Part shown: positions 54,749 through 64,000 of the stretch, piece after piece
Numbering within the stretch: the stretch's first letter is position 1
Layout: every line of letters begins with the position of its first letter
Origin: Lepidostoma basale
Taxonomy: Eukaryota; Arthropoda; Insecta; Trichoptera; Lepidostomatidae
Length of the DNA stretch: 64,000 nucleotides
NCBI GenBank assembly: GCA_022606425.2
Contig: JAHDVF020001047.1
Coordinates: forward strand, 401,918-465,917
Direction of reading: 5' to 3'
Translations under genes and position numbers: made by a program
Notes under the pieces: model-generated
Database searches by the model: none
What the model was told of the DNA's origin: nothing
The model's input: only the letters and a program-made list of their open reading frames with translations

Positions 54749-55880
54749 ACTTTAATTCTTCTTCTTCATCTTTCTCTTAGCTTAGGTCGTTTGACCTATT
54801 TATGATGGTGAGCTGTCCTGGGATGATCATGCCCAGCCATCTTTCCATCTTTTTGGCGGCCTTCCTGGTGATCTCTTGCTGTTTTGGTTTTCATCTTTAA
54901 CAATTTTTGCAAATCTTGAACTTGTGGTGGAATTCCCTCCTCCGTGAGGAACCTAACCTTGATCCGCGAATGGTGGAGCTTCCTCCAGTCATTTCCTCTT
55001 CATCCACCTGTACGGCGCTTACGGGTGTTTTACCGTACGCGAGATGGCCTTCATGATCGTCTAGGAATAATACTGTATGACCCTTCGTTATGACCGATGT
55101 AATCCAAGTTCTATTATTGGCGAATACTGATAATCTCATTTTAAAGCTAATCGTTCCTAACCCTTCCGAATATTCTAAACTATCCTGACGATCCTACGTG
55201 TTATCAAACTATATGTCACTCAATATTTCCTTGGAACAGCTAAACCAAACAACCTAAATATATCTAAGTTTACAAAATATAAATTCAAATACTATTTCTC
55301 GAAAATTTGCAGACCCTATAAACAAACATTCACATAATATGACTGAGAACTGCCTCGGGTAAACGCCTCCCCTGCTTCACGACCCCTCTCGGCCAAACTA
55401 CCCCTCACTACCACTTCTTCCTCCTCCCTAGTCAACACGGGACAGGAATAGCGTTCCTCACTATTAACTATTTCAATCTTTCCGAATTACATTACTATCC
55501 ATTATATCGATCTAGTAGATCGAATATTTTGTCGTATACTTAAAATACGTATCTCTCTACGATGGTTCCATACCATCACAAACTTTAATTAATTTATAAA
55601 ATATTTCCTAGAAACATTCTAACGACGTAAATCCCTATGTAGTACGAAGTAGTTTATTCTAAATTTAAACCTCTGGAATGTTAAAATGTCAGCGCTTAGT
55701 ATCGTCACGTTTACGTCTGAAATAATTCTTGAAACCTGATTTATCATATTGTTACGTCTGATTACGTTGGAGTATTTACGGATACGGATAACTGCATCCT
55801 ATTATTTCTACAAGTGTAAACAAGACACTTACGTTAATCGCCATTGATTCTGGAGCAAGTATCTATTTATGAAACATCTA
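54749..55880. other. Unassigned, probably repeat-derived
   Basis: The minus frame 55139-54897 (TKGHTVLFLDDHEGHLAYGK) looks like part of a mobile-element protein but I cannot name it. 55140-55880 has no open frame; C-rich text around 55340-55440 contrasts with the AT-rich surroundings. Confidence 0.35.
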
Positions 55881-55934
55881 TGTAAATGAATTATTCAATG
55901 CTTTCGTTAGTTCATATTTATCATACATATCTTA

Positions 55935-56090
55935 AACGTGTGAATCTTCATGATAAACCATCCAGAGGAAGACCTAGGAACACGTGGATAATTCAGTTCA
56001 ATAGCGTCTTGCAGAGAAATGGCTTGAGTGAGGGTGATACTCAGAACTGTGCAAGGTACAGCCTGAGATTGAGAAGAGTCGACCCCAATA
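55935..56090 (+). mobile_element. LINE C-terminal fragment
   Basis: The frame includes DKPSRGRPRNTWIIQFN, a LINE GRPRKTW-type segment. Confidence 0.5.
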
Positions 56091-56091
56091 G

Positions 56092-56880
56092 TCAAATCAA
56101 ATCAAATCAAATCAAATCAGTTTATTTACTCAAAATACATTACAAACAGCATACATGTTTAAGGTATCTATTGAGTACAGGTAAGATATTATACACATAC
56201 TACATAATACCAGGAACGTATTAGTGCTGGTTCGACATTAGGAAGACAAGATACTTTCCAAAGTCAAGAGTATTTGTCCCCTGAACGTATTTTCACTAAC
56301 ATGAAAGACGTCGATCTCCGAGAAGACCGCGTTCAGCAGACTAATTGCTCTTCCCACCGGTGTCGCCAGAGGCAGATTGGTTCTGGCGGCCGGTAGGTAA
56401 AACAATCTGTGCTGTCGCTGTCGGAGATATCTATCGGGGACAAAAATACCAACATCCTCCAGTACGGCCGAGTTCTTGAAGTATCCCTTAATTAATCTAA
56501 AGAAATGGGTTATTAGATCTCCATATCTTCGAAGCTGTAGAGAATTGGTTCCGAGCATTCCCAAAAGAAATGCGATGGGATAGAGCCACGGATAACTACC
56601 ATACTCCCTCATGTAGAGATACCTCAGAAATTTTTTCTGAACCCTCTCCAGCATAACGGAATATCTCGCTTCGTGAGGACTCCATATCACAGAATCACTT
56701 GCGAGTCTGCTCCGAACCAATGCGTTGTATAGGACTCTGAGCACATTAGGATCCCTGAAAACTTTTCCGGTCCGGACGATGAACCCCAACATCCTCAGTG
56801 CAATGCCACAAATCCTCAATACACGATGAGTTGGGATAGCGCCAAGAAGAGGAATATATTTATCATACATATATTTTAGT
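56092..56880 (-). mobile_element. Jockey-like LINE fragment, longest copy
   Basis: The minus frame includes VLRVLYNALVRSRLASDSVI, LERVQKKFLRYLYMREYGSY and ILLTLESILSS*. It is the C-terminal end of reverse transcriptase plus the downstream region. The (tcaaa)n tail lies at 56094-56118. 5' truncated near 56880. Confidence 0.83.
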
Positions 56881-56881
56881 C

Positions 56882-57105
56882 GATTGAATAAAGACAACGC
56901 AGAAGATACTGAAATGCGCACGTGCAGAGGATGGATCTCACCAGAATCCCACACGCTGTGGTGCATCAGATTCCGGCCGGCTACCGTTCCCCCAGAAAAC
57001 CACCAAAGAGATGGAGGAATAACCGGGAGTCGACCTCCCGAGAGGGGCCAGCCTGATTCAGGAACAGACCAAAGGTCTTGAAGAAGAAGAAGAATAAAGA
57101 TATAT
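56882..57105 (+). mobile_element. LINE C-terminal fragment
   Basis: The text ctaccgttcccccagaaaacc, accaaagagatggaggaa, ending gaagaagaagaa resembles the piece at 58220-58410 (GRPPKRW motif and SREGPA/SQEEQL region). Confidence 0.5.
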
Positions 57106-57329
57106 ATTTTTAAAAATATTTATTATTATTATTATTATTAAGTGGTAAGTGCCAAGTAAACAAGGCAGCTGTAATCTCTGGCGCTCATAAATCCACAATA
57201 TGGAAATACAAAGACATGGCCATTAAGAGTAAGATTTAATCTATGTAGCATCTATGTGTCTATGTGTAATCTATGCATCTATGTTTACTCTATGTAGCAT
57301 GTGTAAGACCAATAATAACATATGGCGTC

Positions 57330-57425
57330 AAAGCAAGAGCAGACACAGTAAGGACCAAACCAGTTTAGAGGACTTCCGAAATTAAGACATCGAGGACGAT
57401 AGCAGGCAATACTTAACTTTTCTTA
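57330..57425 (+). mobile_element. LINE scrap
   Basis: Translation ITYGVKARADTVRTKPV resembles the YGAETW region of RTE-like LINEs. Low information. Confidence 0.35.
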
Positions 57426-58215
57426 ATTCCTAAAGCAGTCATTAATATATTTTGTTTTATTTCTCACTTTATATTCAGACTAGTGAGGCAGATATGATGT
57501 TAAATAATATTAATTGAATTTTATGATTAAATTTGCATCTTAAATGCTCTTGGATGCATCGTACATGTGAGAAAACTCGCGCTACGTATTTCTATTTCTT
57601 GTATACGTATACGTTATAGTACCTAATAATTATTAACACATTGTTTACGGCGCGCACATATTTGTTCGTTTCAGAAACTTTATGTTGTGGCGGTGTGCAC
57701 ATTTTTGTGCACTTCGCTTACCTTCAACTTCATACACAAAAAACACGTCTTAAATTAATAATTTCTTCTGACAAGTTTGCTTTTCTGTGTGGCAGATAGG
57801 TGTCATTATAATACAAAAATACTATAGATTATTTTCTGATTCAAAACATGGCTAAAAGACATAATTATTTTCAATGACGTATTATGAATTAATTTTAAAC
57901 AAACACAGGCACTACGAAAATAAGAGGTAGTATTTTATTCTTTATCCAAAAATGTAATAAAACACAAAGATCACCGACCATTACTTTAGTCACTTTTGAA
58001 CCAATAGACTCGAGTGGGGTCAAGTTTTAGAACATGTAATATTACTTTTTTCTTCTTTAAATGTTTCGCGTAGTTTATAAAAGAATATGTAATTTTTTTA
58101 AAGTACACACAGCTGCGCCTTTATTTGCTAAGTTTAATACTGAAAAAATATTTAAGTATGTGAAATACTTTTTAAGATATGACATTTTATACTGATAGAC
58201 TGTTACTTACATTTT
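57426..58215. other. AT-rich sequence, nothing supported
   Basis: No exon or repeat boundary is recognised. Confidence 0.3.
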
Positions 58216-58219
58216 ATAC

Positions 58220-58415
58220 TTAGACTGGTACGGTCATGTTCAAAGAATGGACTCCACCAGACTCCCCTTTATTGCATTGCGTAATCAACCTCATGGGACT
58301 CGTCTTCGTGGAAGACCTCCTAAAAGATGGTAGGACAGCTGGGAATCTACCTCACAGGAGGAGCAACTCTCTGGAGAACAGACCACATAGGTCCACAATA
58401 GGGAAGAAGACATTT
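58220..58415 (+). mobile_element. LINE C-terminal fragment
   Basis: Translation gives DWYGHVQRMDSTRLPF and LRGRPPKRW followed by a stop, the usual C-terminal LINE pattern. Confidence 0.6.
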
Positions 58416-58754
58416 TATACAAATAGCGATTCTTACGCAAAATGACTATTTTTAGCCCGCCGTAGGGCGTAAGCGAGTGATAACACCCCCCGTACGGAAT
58501 GTGTTAGTGATGAATGTTGTATGTATACATAAAACTCACGAATCGTCGTGTTGTTTGATGTATGCAAATTCTAAGAATATCGAAGACACTTGGAGTAACC
58601 ATATAATTACTTGAATATAATGATTACATTAATTATTTGTACAAGTAATTTGATTTATTGGATTCGTTACATAAGAAAAGAAAAAAACCCCAGGAAAATA
58701 TGATAACACACCTGTTATTTGCTTTTTGTATAATAATAATGTAAATTAAAATCA

Positions 58755-59065
58755 ACGAACTAACCATCATGCCTTTTCCACACAGTTCTTTCCTTACAGA
58801 TGTTTCTTGATTCCTTAACTTCCATACACGCATGTCGATTTCTCTGACCTTCGGCGCCATTTATATTTTATGATAGTAAAACGTAGTTTATCAAACTTTT
58901 AATATATAAGACTATCATAAGACCGGTAGTCACCTACGGCTGTGAGACATGGTCTCTAACGCATAGAGAGGAAGGCAGGCTGGCAGTTTTTGAGAGAAAA
59001 ATATGAGAAAAATTTTTGGACCTACGCTGGAGGATGCGACTTACAGAATTAAAAGAAAACTTGAA
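58755..59065. mobile_element. LINE scraps in both orientations
   Basis: 58755-58860 is minus-strand LINE-A text (aactaaccatcatgcctttt, acgcatgtcgatttctctg). 58915-59065 is plus-strand LINE-B text (RPVVTYGCETWSLTHREEGR, IFGPTLEDATYRIK), close to 54360-54410. Confidence 0.55.
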
Positions 59066-59084
59066 CTTGTTATATTATTGTAAT

Positions 59085-59170
59085 ACCTGATGATGTCAAC
59101 ATCAGTTGATGAAACAGCTGTCGCGTAAAATAAATGTGATACAAATAAATAAAGATATTTAATTTAACAG
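59085..59170 (+). mobile_element. Hairpin-motif repeat with complete core, family 5
   Basis: The core at 59097-59122 is CTGATGA, T, GTCAAC-ATCA-GTTGAT, GAAA, then a short CA-GC-TG stem and GTC. A leader with AAATAAATGTGATAC and aaataaataaag follows. A truncated relative lies at 60032-60059. Confidence 0.55.
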
Positions 59171-59940
59171 TTTAAAATTAATTATTGTATATTTCAAATA
59201 TCTATGGTTTAAGATCGAAGCTACAAATGAACACCAATTACGTTTCTTTCAATCTAAAAAAGTATGCTGAAGAATAAATCCAGTTATGTTACTGGAATAA
59301 TACAACATTCTCTCACAATTATTGTCACAGCGAGTTTTGTAGTGTCACTGAACTTCGAGTACTGAATTTCGTACATAAAGTCACGTTTTTATTTTGTTCA
59401 AGGGGCAAGTAACATTACATGAAGACACGTTTAAGAGCAGATCAATAATTTTGCGTTATTAACCGAATGAAAAAAAAAGATTATTTAGGTGAAAAACAAT
59501 CAACTCTTCCATTACATTTTGAATGTTTACAAATTCTTGTAGACAAATACTGGATTTACGTTACGGATAAATATTTTTTTTTATAAGGATGAATTGTATC
59601 TCAATAGAGACGAAAATGTAAATTGTTTTCTGGGAACAGAATATGGTGGCCTATAAGAATTTGTATACATTCAAAATGTTGTGTAAAATAACTGGTCCAA
59701 GTTAAAGGCATAAAAATTGGAGAGACATCTCCAGGCGTAATCTAGTACTGTATGATTTGCAGAGCCTTTCACAGTGCATTAATAAAGATTTTCTACTTAA
59801 TGCTTCCCAATCTTAATATAATAATAATAATAATATATATATAATAATAATACTTCAACATTATAATATATAGCATAGTGAAACATCAACATTTTTAACT
59901 GTTAAAATTTATAATACCGCGTTGATATCACAATTTTCAA
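59171..59940. other. AT-rich sequence; third copy of a dispersed repeat at 59500-59660
   Basis: 59600-59655 (tgtatctcaatagagacgaa, cagaatatggtggcct) is the inverse-order relative of 11020-11240. (TAA)n lies at about 59816-59850. No gene. Confidence 0.4.
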
Positions 59941-60039
59941 TATTCACTTTTTGAATGTCGGGACAGCTGTTTCGCCAATCGATGCTGGCATTCGCCAATA
60001 GGTGTTACAAACCACTGGTTGTTTGTAACACCTGATGAT

Positions 60040-60660
60040 GTCAACAAACGGAAACTGTAACATTGTCCAAAGTGCCGAGAAACTACTAGTGACTTCAAGA
60101 GCCATGGAAAGAACCATGTTAGGAATAAGCCTAAGAGACAGAGTCAGAAACGATACGGTGAGGGAGAAAACAAAGGTCATTGACATCATCCACCGGTTGG
60201 CGACTCTAAAATGGCAATGGGGGTCACGTAGCCAGAAGCTCAGACGAAAAATGGACAAGAAGACTGCTGACTTGAAGACCGTGGACGACAAAGAGAAGTG
60301 CAGGGCGACCGCAACTACGGTAGAAGAATGATCTAAACAGGCATATCGGAATAACGACGACCTTCGTGGCTCAGTGGAAAGTGGATTGACTGCCACCTCG
60401 AAGGTTCAGGGTTCGATTCCCGGGGAGAGAAGTGATTTTGTCAGACTGTCTTTGGTCTGGTATAGAATTCCCGTGAAAATAAAATGGCGATAGATTAGCT
60501 ATCTATCACATGTCACGAGAATCACTATGATAGCTATACCCTTTACATCGATTTGGCTCATGCTGTCATGTTGTAAAGAGCGATTCAACAAGGATGGAAG
60601 CGAATGGAGGAGGCCTTTGTCCAGGAGTGGACAGCAATAGGCTGAGGAAGAAGAAGAAGA
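60040..60660 (+). mobile_element. LINE-B fragment interrupted by a SINE
   Basis: The frame 60035-60331 reads VTSRAMERTMLGISLRDRVR and HRLATLKWQWGSRSQKL. LINE-B text resumes at about 60601 (gaggaggcctttgtccagga gtgg) and ends in GAAGAAGAAG. The SINE at 60357-60600 lies between. Confidence 0.72.
60357..60600 (+). mobile_element. tRNA-derived SINE, tail type B
   Basis: The head is gaccttcgtggctcagtgga with B box gggttcgattcc. The core is ggtctggtatagaattc. Tail B is ctttacatcgatttggctca tgctg then gtaaagagcgattcaaca. Sister copies are on the minus strand at 7811 and 39240. Confidence 0.82.
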
Positions 60661-60726
60661 GAATTTTACGAATTTTGTTAGTTAAAATTCGTTAAAATAC
60701 TCTTATTTTTTTCCTGTTTATTCCAG

Positions 60727-60921
60727 GAACGTTTTGATCTTACTTTATATATACGTTCACATGATATTTTGAGTACAAAAAATGAATATTTAGTGCCTGA
60801 AGTCAAATATCAATTACAAAGTAAAGAACATGAAAACTGGACAAAGAGACCCAGAAGTGGGCGGTCCCCCTCGACGACTGACAGTCCAGGAGATGAGCTA
60901 CCAGCATTGTCAAAAAATTAA
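60727..60921 (+). CDS. Putative terminal exon of an unidentified gene
   Basis: A strong acceptor (tttttcctgtttattccag) precedes 64 open codons ending in TAA at 60919-60921. Only the phase-0 frame is open. It encodes ERFDLTLYIRSHDILSTKNE, then LVPEVKYQLQSKEHENW and a basic, serine/proline-rich end (RPRSGRSPSTTDSPGDELPA). Nothing about it resembles the local mobile elements. I do not recognise the protein. No upstream exon was identified on the left. It could be a real last exon, a retained piece of a mobile element, or chance. Confidence 0.45.
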   Translation, partial: ERFDLTLYIRSHDILSTKNEYLVPEVKYQLQSKEHENWTKRPRSGRSPSTTDSPGDELPALSKN

Positions 60922-61004
60922 GAACACATAACAAATGTAATGTTTGTAAACAAAGTGCTTAGGTAAATTTAGTGTTTATGTTATATTAAATTGGTCTATT
61001 CTAC

Positions 61005-61640
61005 TATATAAATGTGAAACGACTCCGAAAGTGAGTGTTAAGAACCGGTTGAAGACGTTTGAGATGTGGATATACCGCAGAATGCTCCATATACCGTGGA
61101 TCGATAAGATTAGTAATGCAGTCGTTCTACAGACAGCCAATCCAGAGCCAATAAAGAACTGTTGTCGAGTGTCAAGGTTAAAAAGTTTAAATTAAGTAAT
61201 AATAAAAACAAAAGTACAAATTTTTCAAACGTTATTCGAGTATATAAATATGTCAGCTATAATAAAATTTTAAATCCATTGTATTGAATATGAATCTTCT
61301 TGAATACCTCTAATACCAATATTTAAATTCAGTAAATTTTACATGAATATTTGAAGATTATTTTTGTACAGAATAATATTTACCACCCCTGATCTGTATG
61401 TATATAAAGGACTCGGTTTGCAATAGTGTCACCAGTCTATCGATGCCAGTGAACCTGGCGAAATCGGTGGCTATCGAAAAATTGAAGTAGTTAAAAAACA
61501 TCGTTTTATTTCATGATAAATTTAAAAAGTCTCATATTTGGGTCATGTGCTAAGGGGAGAAAGATACCACCTCCTTCCGCTAATAATCGTGGGCAAAATA
61601 GAGGGACGTAGGGGAGTTGGCACAAGGCTATATATTATAG
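61005..61640 (+). mobile_element. RTE-type LINE fragment in two pieces
   Basis: 61005-61175 reads VKNRLKTFEMWIYRRMLHIP and WIDKISNAVVLQTANPEPI. The next LINE text, YLGHVLRGERYHLLPLIIVG, appears only at 61535-61625. About 360 unrelated bases lie between. Confidence 0.6.
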
Positions 61641-61800
61641 AATAAATAGATTATGTAAAAAAAATTAACAGCGTTTATTTTTTTTACTTTGAACACAACA
61701 ACCAACTTTATTAAAAAATTTAATTAAAAAATAACAAACATGTTTCGGACACAGAAACCCTTCATCAGTGATATGAATATTAAATTGAGTTTTAATATAC
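61640..61800 (-). mobile_element. Hairpin-motif repeat, family 6
   Basis: The minus core at 61738-61768 is CTGATGA, A, GGG-TTTCTGTG-TCC, GAAACATGTT. The leader (aataaagttggttgttgtgt, aaaataaacgctgtta) has the same layout as the other families. Confidence 0.55.
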
Positions 61801-61891
61801 CTATGTCAAAAATGACCACATTCATGATATTAAAAAAAATGTATTTATAATATTTATAACACTAATGAGGGCTCCTGTGTGTGGTTAATTT

Positions 61892-62575
61892 GTCGATCTT
61901 CGTGGCAGAGTGTTAAGAGCTCTCACTACCATACCGAACGTCCCGGGTTCGATTCCCGGCGACGGCAGTGTGTTTGTCACACTATCTTTGGTCTGGTGTA
62001 GAATTCACGTGACAATAAAATAGCGAAAGATTGGCTACCTATCACATGTCATGAGAATCATCAATATACGAGGAGTTAAAAATAATATGTATACAGTAAT
62101 TAGGTTGAAACGACCTGTTGTATCAACTGAGTCTTCAACCAGTGCGGCTTGCCAGTCATGACGTACGGAGCCCAGATTCTAGGTCGCCCAACGCGCCATG
62201 GAAAGAGTCGTGGTTGGAATAACCTTGAGGGACAGATTTAGAAACGAATTCATTCATTAAAAAAAAAACAAGGTGACTGAGGTGGTTCTGAGGATGGGCG
62301 GGCTGAAGTAGCGATGGGCTGGCCATATCTGTCGGTGAACCGACGGCCAATGGGGGAGACGAGTTCTGGAGTGGAGACCGCGTACAGGATTCTGCAGAGT
62401 TGGACGTCCCCCTTCCCGATGGACCGACGATCTGAAGAGGATTACTGGACAATGGACATAGATGGATGGGAGTGGCAATGGACAGGGGTGGTGGCGTGCT
62501 TTGGGAGAGGCCTACATTCAGCAGTGGATGACTGACATCTGATGATGACCTGTTGTATCAAGGAAAAAAATCATT
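61892..62575 (+). mobile_element. SINE type A split by a LINE-B fragment
   Basis: SINE head (atcttcgtggcagagtgtta; B box gggttcgattcc), core and tail A reach 62126 (cgacctgttgtatcaa). The tail end follows the insert at 62562 (ggaaaaaaat). Confidence 0.85.
62112..62561 (+). mobile_element. Nested LINE-B fragment with exact 15-bp duplication
   Basis: The insert 62127-62546 carries broken LINE-B C-terminal sequence (ggatgggcgggctgaagtag, gatgggctggccatatctgt) and ends gcagtggatgactgacatct gatgat. gacctgttgtatcaa flanks it at 62112-62126 and 62547-62561. Confidence 0.9.
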
Positions 62576-62690
62576 CATGTTTCGGTTCATGAAATGTCCG
62601 GCTGTTATAAATCATTAATGACTAACTTTATCATGACGCACTTCCGTAACAGGGTGCGCGTGCAGCCCCAAAAGAAGTATAAATGAAAAA
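62576..62690. repeat. Dispersed repeat shared with 32505-32625
   Basis: Shared text: catgaaatgtccggc, gcacttccgtaacagggtgc, gcagc. Confidence 0.6.
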
Positions 62691-62712
62691 TATTTATTTA
62701 GATATTATTATT

Positions 62713-63574
62713 ATGATATTGCACACAATAGTGTTTTTGTGGTTCTTCGCAGTAATTTGGATCTTAACTGTTTTTGGAGAGCGTAGTAACATCGGTTTGC
62801 TGCCATTATCCTTCTGTCAATTTCTTCTCGGGTGTTATTATCACTGATAACTGTTGAGCCTAAGTATGTAAATGAATTAATTATTTCAAAATTGTAATTT
62901 GCAGCTGAGAAAACCTGGGGGTATGGATATGTGGTATTAGAAGCAATCATCAATTTTGTTTTATCTTCATTTATGACAAGTCCCATTATTTTTGCTTTTT
63001 CCTCCAATGCTACAAACGCTTCACGGGTAGCTTCAAGTGACCGTCCCACAATATCTATGTCATCTGCATAGGCGAGTAGCTGAACTGACTTGTAGAATAT
63101 AGTGCCTCTGGTATCTATTTTTGAGTCCCTTATCACTTTTTTTTTGGGTGATGACAAAACACACTGAAAGGTCCATCGCAGCATTTGAAAGATGGGTTCT
63201 TAGGACAATATATGGCCCAGTGAGAGACCACAATGGTTGGCGTCGTCGATATAACCGAGAGCTATATGATATCTATAAAGAGCCCGATGTGATCAGATCC
63301 CTCAAAGTAGGGCGCTTGAGATGGGCTGGTCACATAATCAGAATGGACGACGACAACCCTACAAAACGCCTCACGCTCTCAGTACCACAGGGACGTAGAA
63401 GACCAGGAAGGCCCAAATGCGATGGATGGACAGTGTCAACACGGATGCATCGGTGTTGCAAGTGAGAAATTGGAGAATAAGGGCATCAAACAGACAAGAA
63501 TGGAGGAAGCTCCTGGATTCAGCCAAGGCCCACCCAGGGCTGTCGAGCTTAGGATGATGATGATATTGCACACA
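62713..63574 (+). mobile_element. Twin-primed RTE-type LINE with exact 15-bp duplication
   Basis: The insert 62728-63559 has its 5' part inverted. 63140-62728 (minus) encodes a reverse transcriptase segment with the catalytic box (VQLLAYADDIDIVGRSLEAT) and SFTYLGSTVISDNNTREEID. 63150-63559 (plus) encodes the following segment (MTKHTERSIAAFERWVLRTI, LRWAGHIIRMDDDNPTKRL, GRRRPGRPKCD) and ends (ATG)n. atgatattgcacaca flanks it at 62713-62727 and 63560-63574. Confidence 0.92.
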
Positions 63575-64000
63575 TTACATTTATGTTTTATGATACGGAT
63601 GATCCGATAGTGTAACCACAATTTAATTTGTTTAAAAAATATTTTTATAAAGTGATAAGTTTTAATGTGTTATATACTCGTACTTCAAAAATAATTATAA
63701 ATTATAACGCCAGTCAAATAATGTACATTCAAACATTCATAGCTAGGATTTTTCCTTCACAATGCCACTACGACTGTTTTTATATATTTGGTTTTCCCGC
63801 AGTTAAGTACTTTTTGCCAGTCACTCAAAAGTATTGCATAATATAATATATTCAGACGCCACGATCTTAGTATCTGCGTAAACAAATATAATATATTTTG
63901 TGGTTAACTTCTGGTTTTTCTAAATGTGGCCAAATACGAAATAAATTTGCGGTTACCACCAGTCTAGAGAAATGCAATCGACACACAAAATTGAGAATAT
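63575..64000. other. AT-rich sequence, nothing supported
   Basis: The open frame at 63628-63846 has no recognisable domain or splice context. No repeat boundary is seen. Confidence 0.3.

Noticed and set aside
54897..55139. Named retroelement protein on the minus strand
   Set aside because: The sequence looks element-like but I could not match it to a specific domain, so I left it unnamed.
57630..57720. Exon after tttcag at about 57674
   Set aside because: The open stretch is short, AT-rich downstream and has no donor or domain to support it.

Overview
The window is AT-rich animal nuclear DNA, most likely from an insect and probably a moth or butterfly. The protein genes have short exons and canonical GT-AG introns. 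The rest is dominated by RTE-type LINE fragments, tRNA-derived SINEs, Tc1/mariner, pogo, hAT and piggyBac-like elements, and short repeats built around a conserved RNA-hairpin motif. The insect call rests on repeat style and protein character, not on a database search. No CRISPR array, operon or bacterial feature is present.

Region 1 (3379-15319, + strand) holds the 3' ten exons of an unc-13-4/BAIAP3-like (Munc13-4 family) vesicle-priming gene. The exons join in phase into 814 codons ending in TGA. The N-terminal part, including the first C2 domain, is not recognisable in the window and probably lies to the left. Introns carry LINE, SINE, piggyBac-like, hAT and hairpin-motif insertions.

Region 2 (24715 down to 21294, - strand) is a three-exon gene for a 224-residue secreted Kazal-domain protein. 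It is convergent with the first gene. Its introns contain LINE fragments and a long (TTG)n tract.

Region 3 (25-64 kb) is almost entirely repeats, many nested, with target-site duplications that can be read directly. A 64-codon open exon at 60727-60921 behind a good splice acceptor may be the last exon of an unidentified + strand gene.

The most interesting structure is a superfamily of dispersed repeats sharing a hammerhead-ribozyme-like core: CTGATGA-like bases, one extra A/T, a hairpin whose two arms co-vary between families, then GAAAC-NN-GTY. Several copies sit in inverted pairs and run into conserved ATG-initiated reading-frame starts. This layout suggests Penelope-like retroelements or their non-autonomous derivatives. 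Other clear events are a LINE with a twin-priming inversion and an exact 15-bp duplication, LINE-in-LINE and LINE-in-SINE nesting with duplications, and complete hAT, Tc1/mariner-type and piggyBac-type miniature elements.
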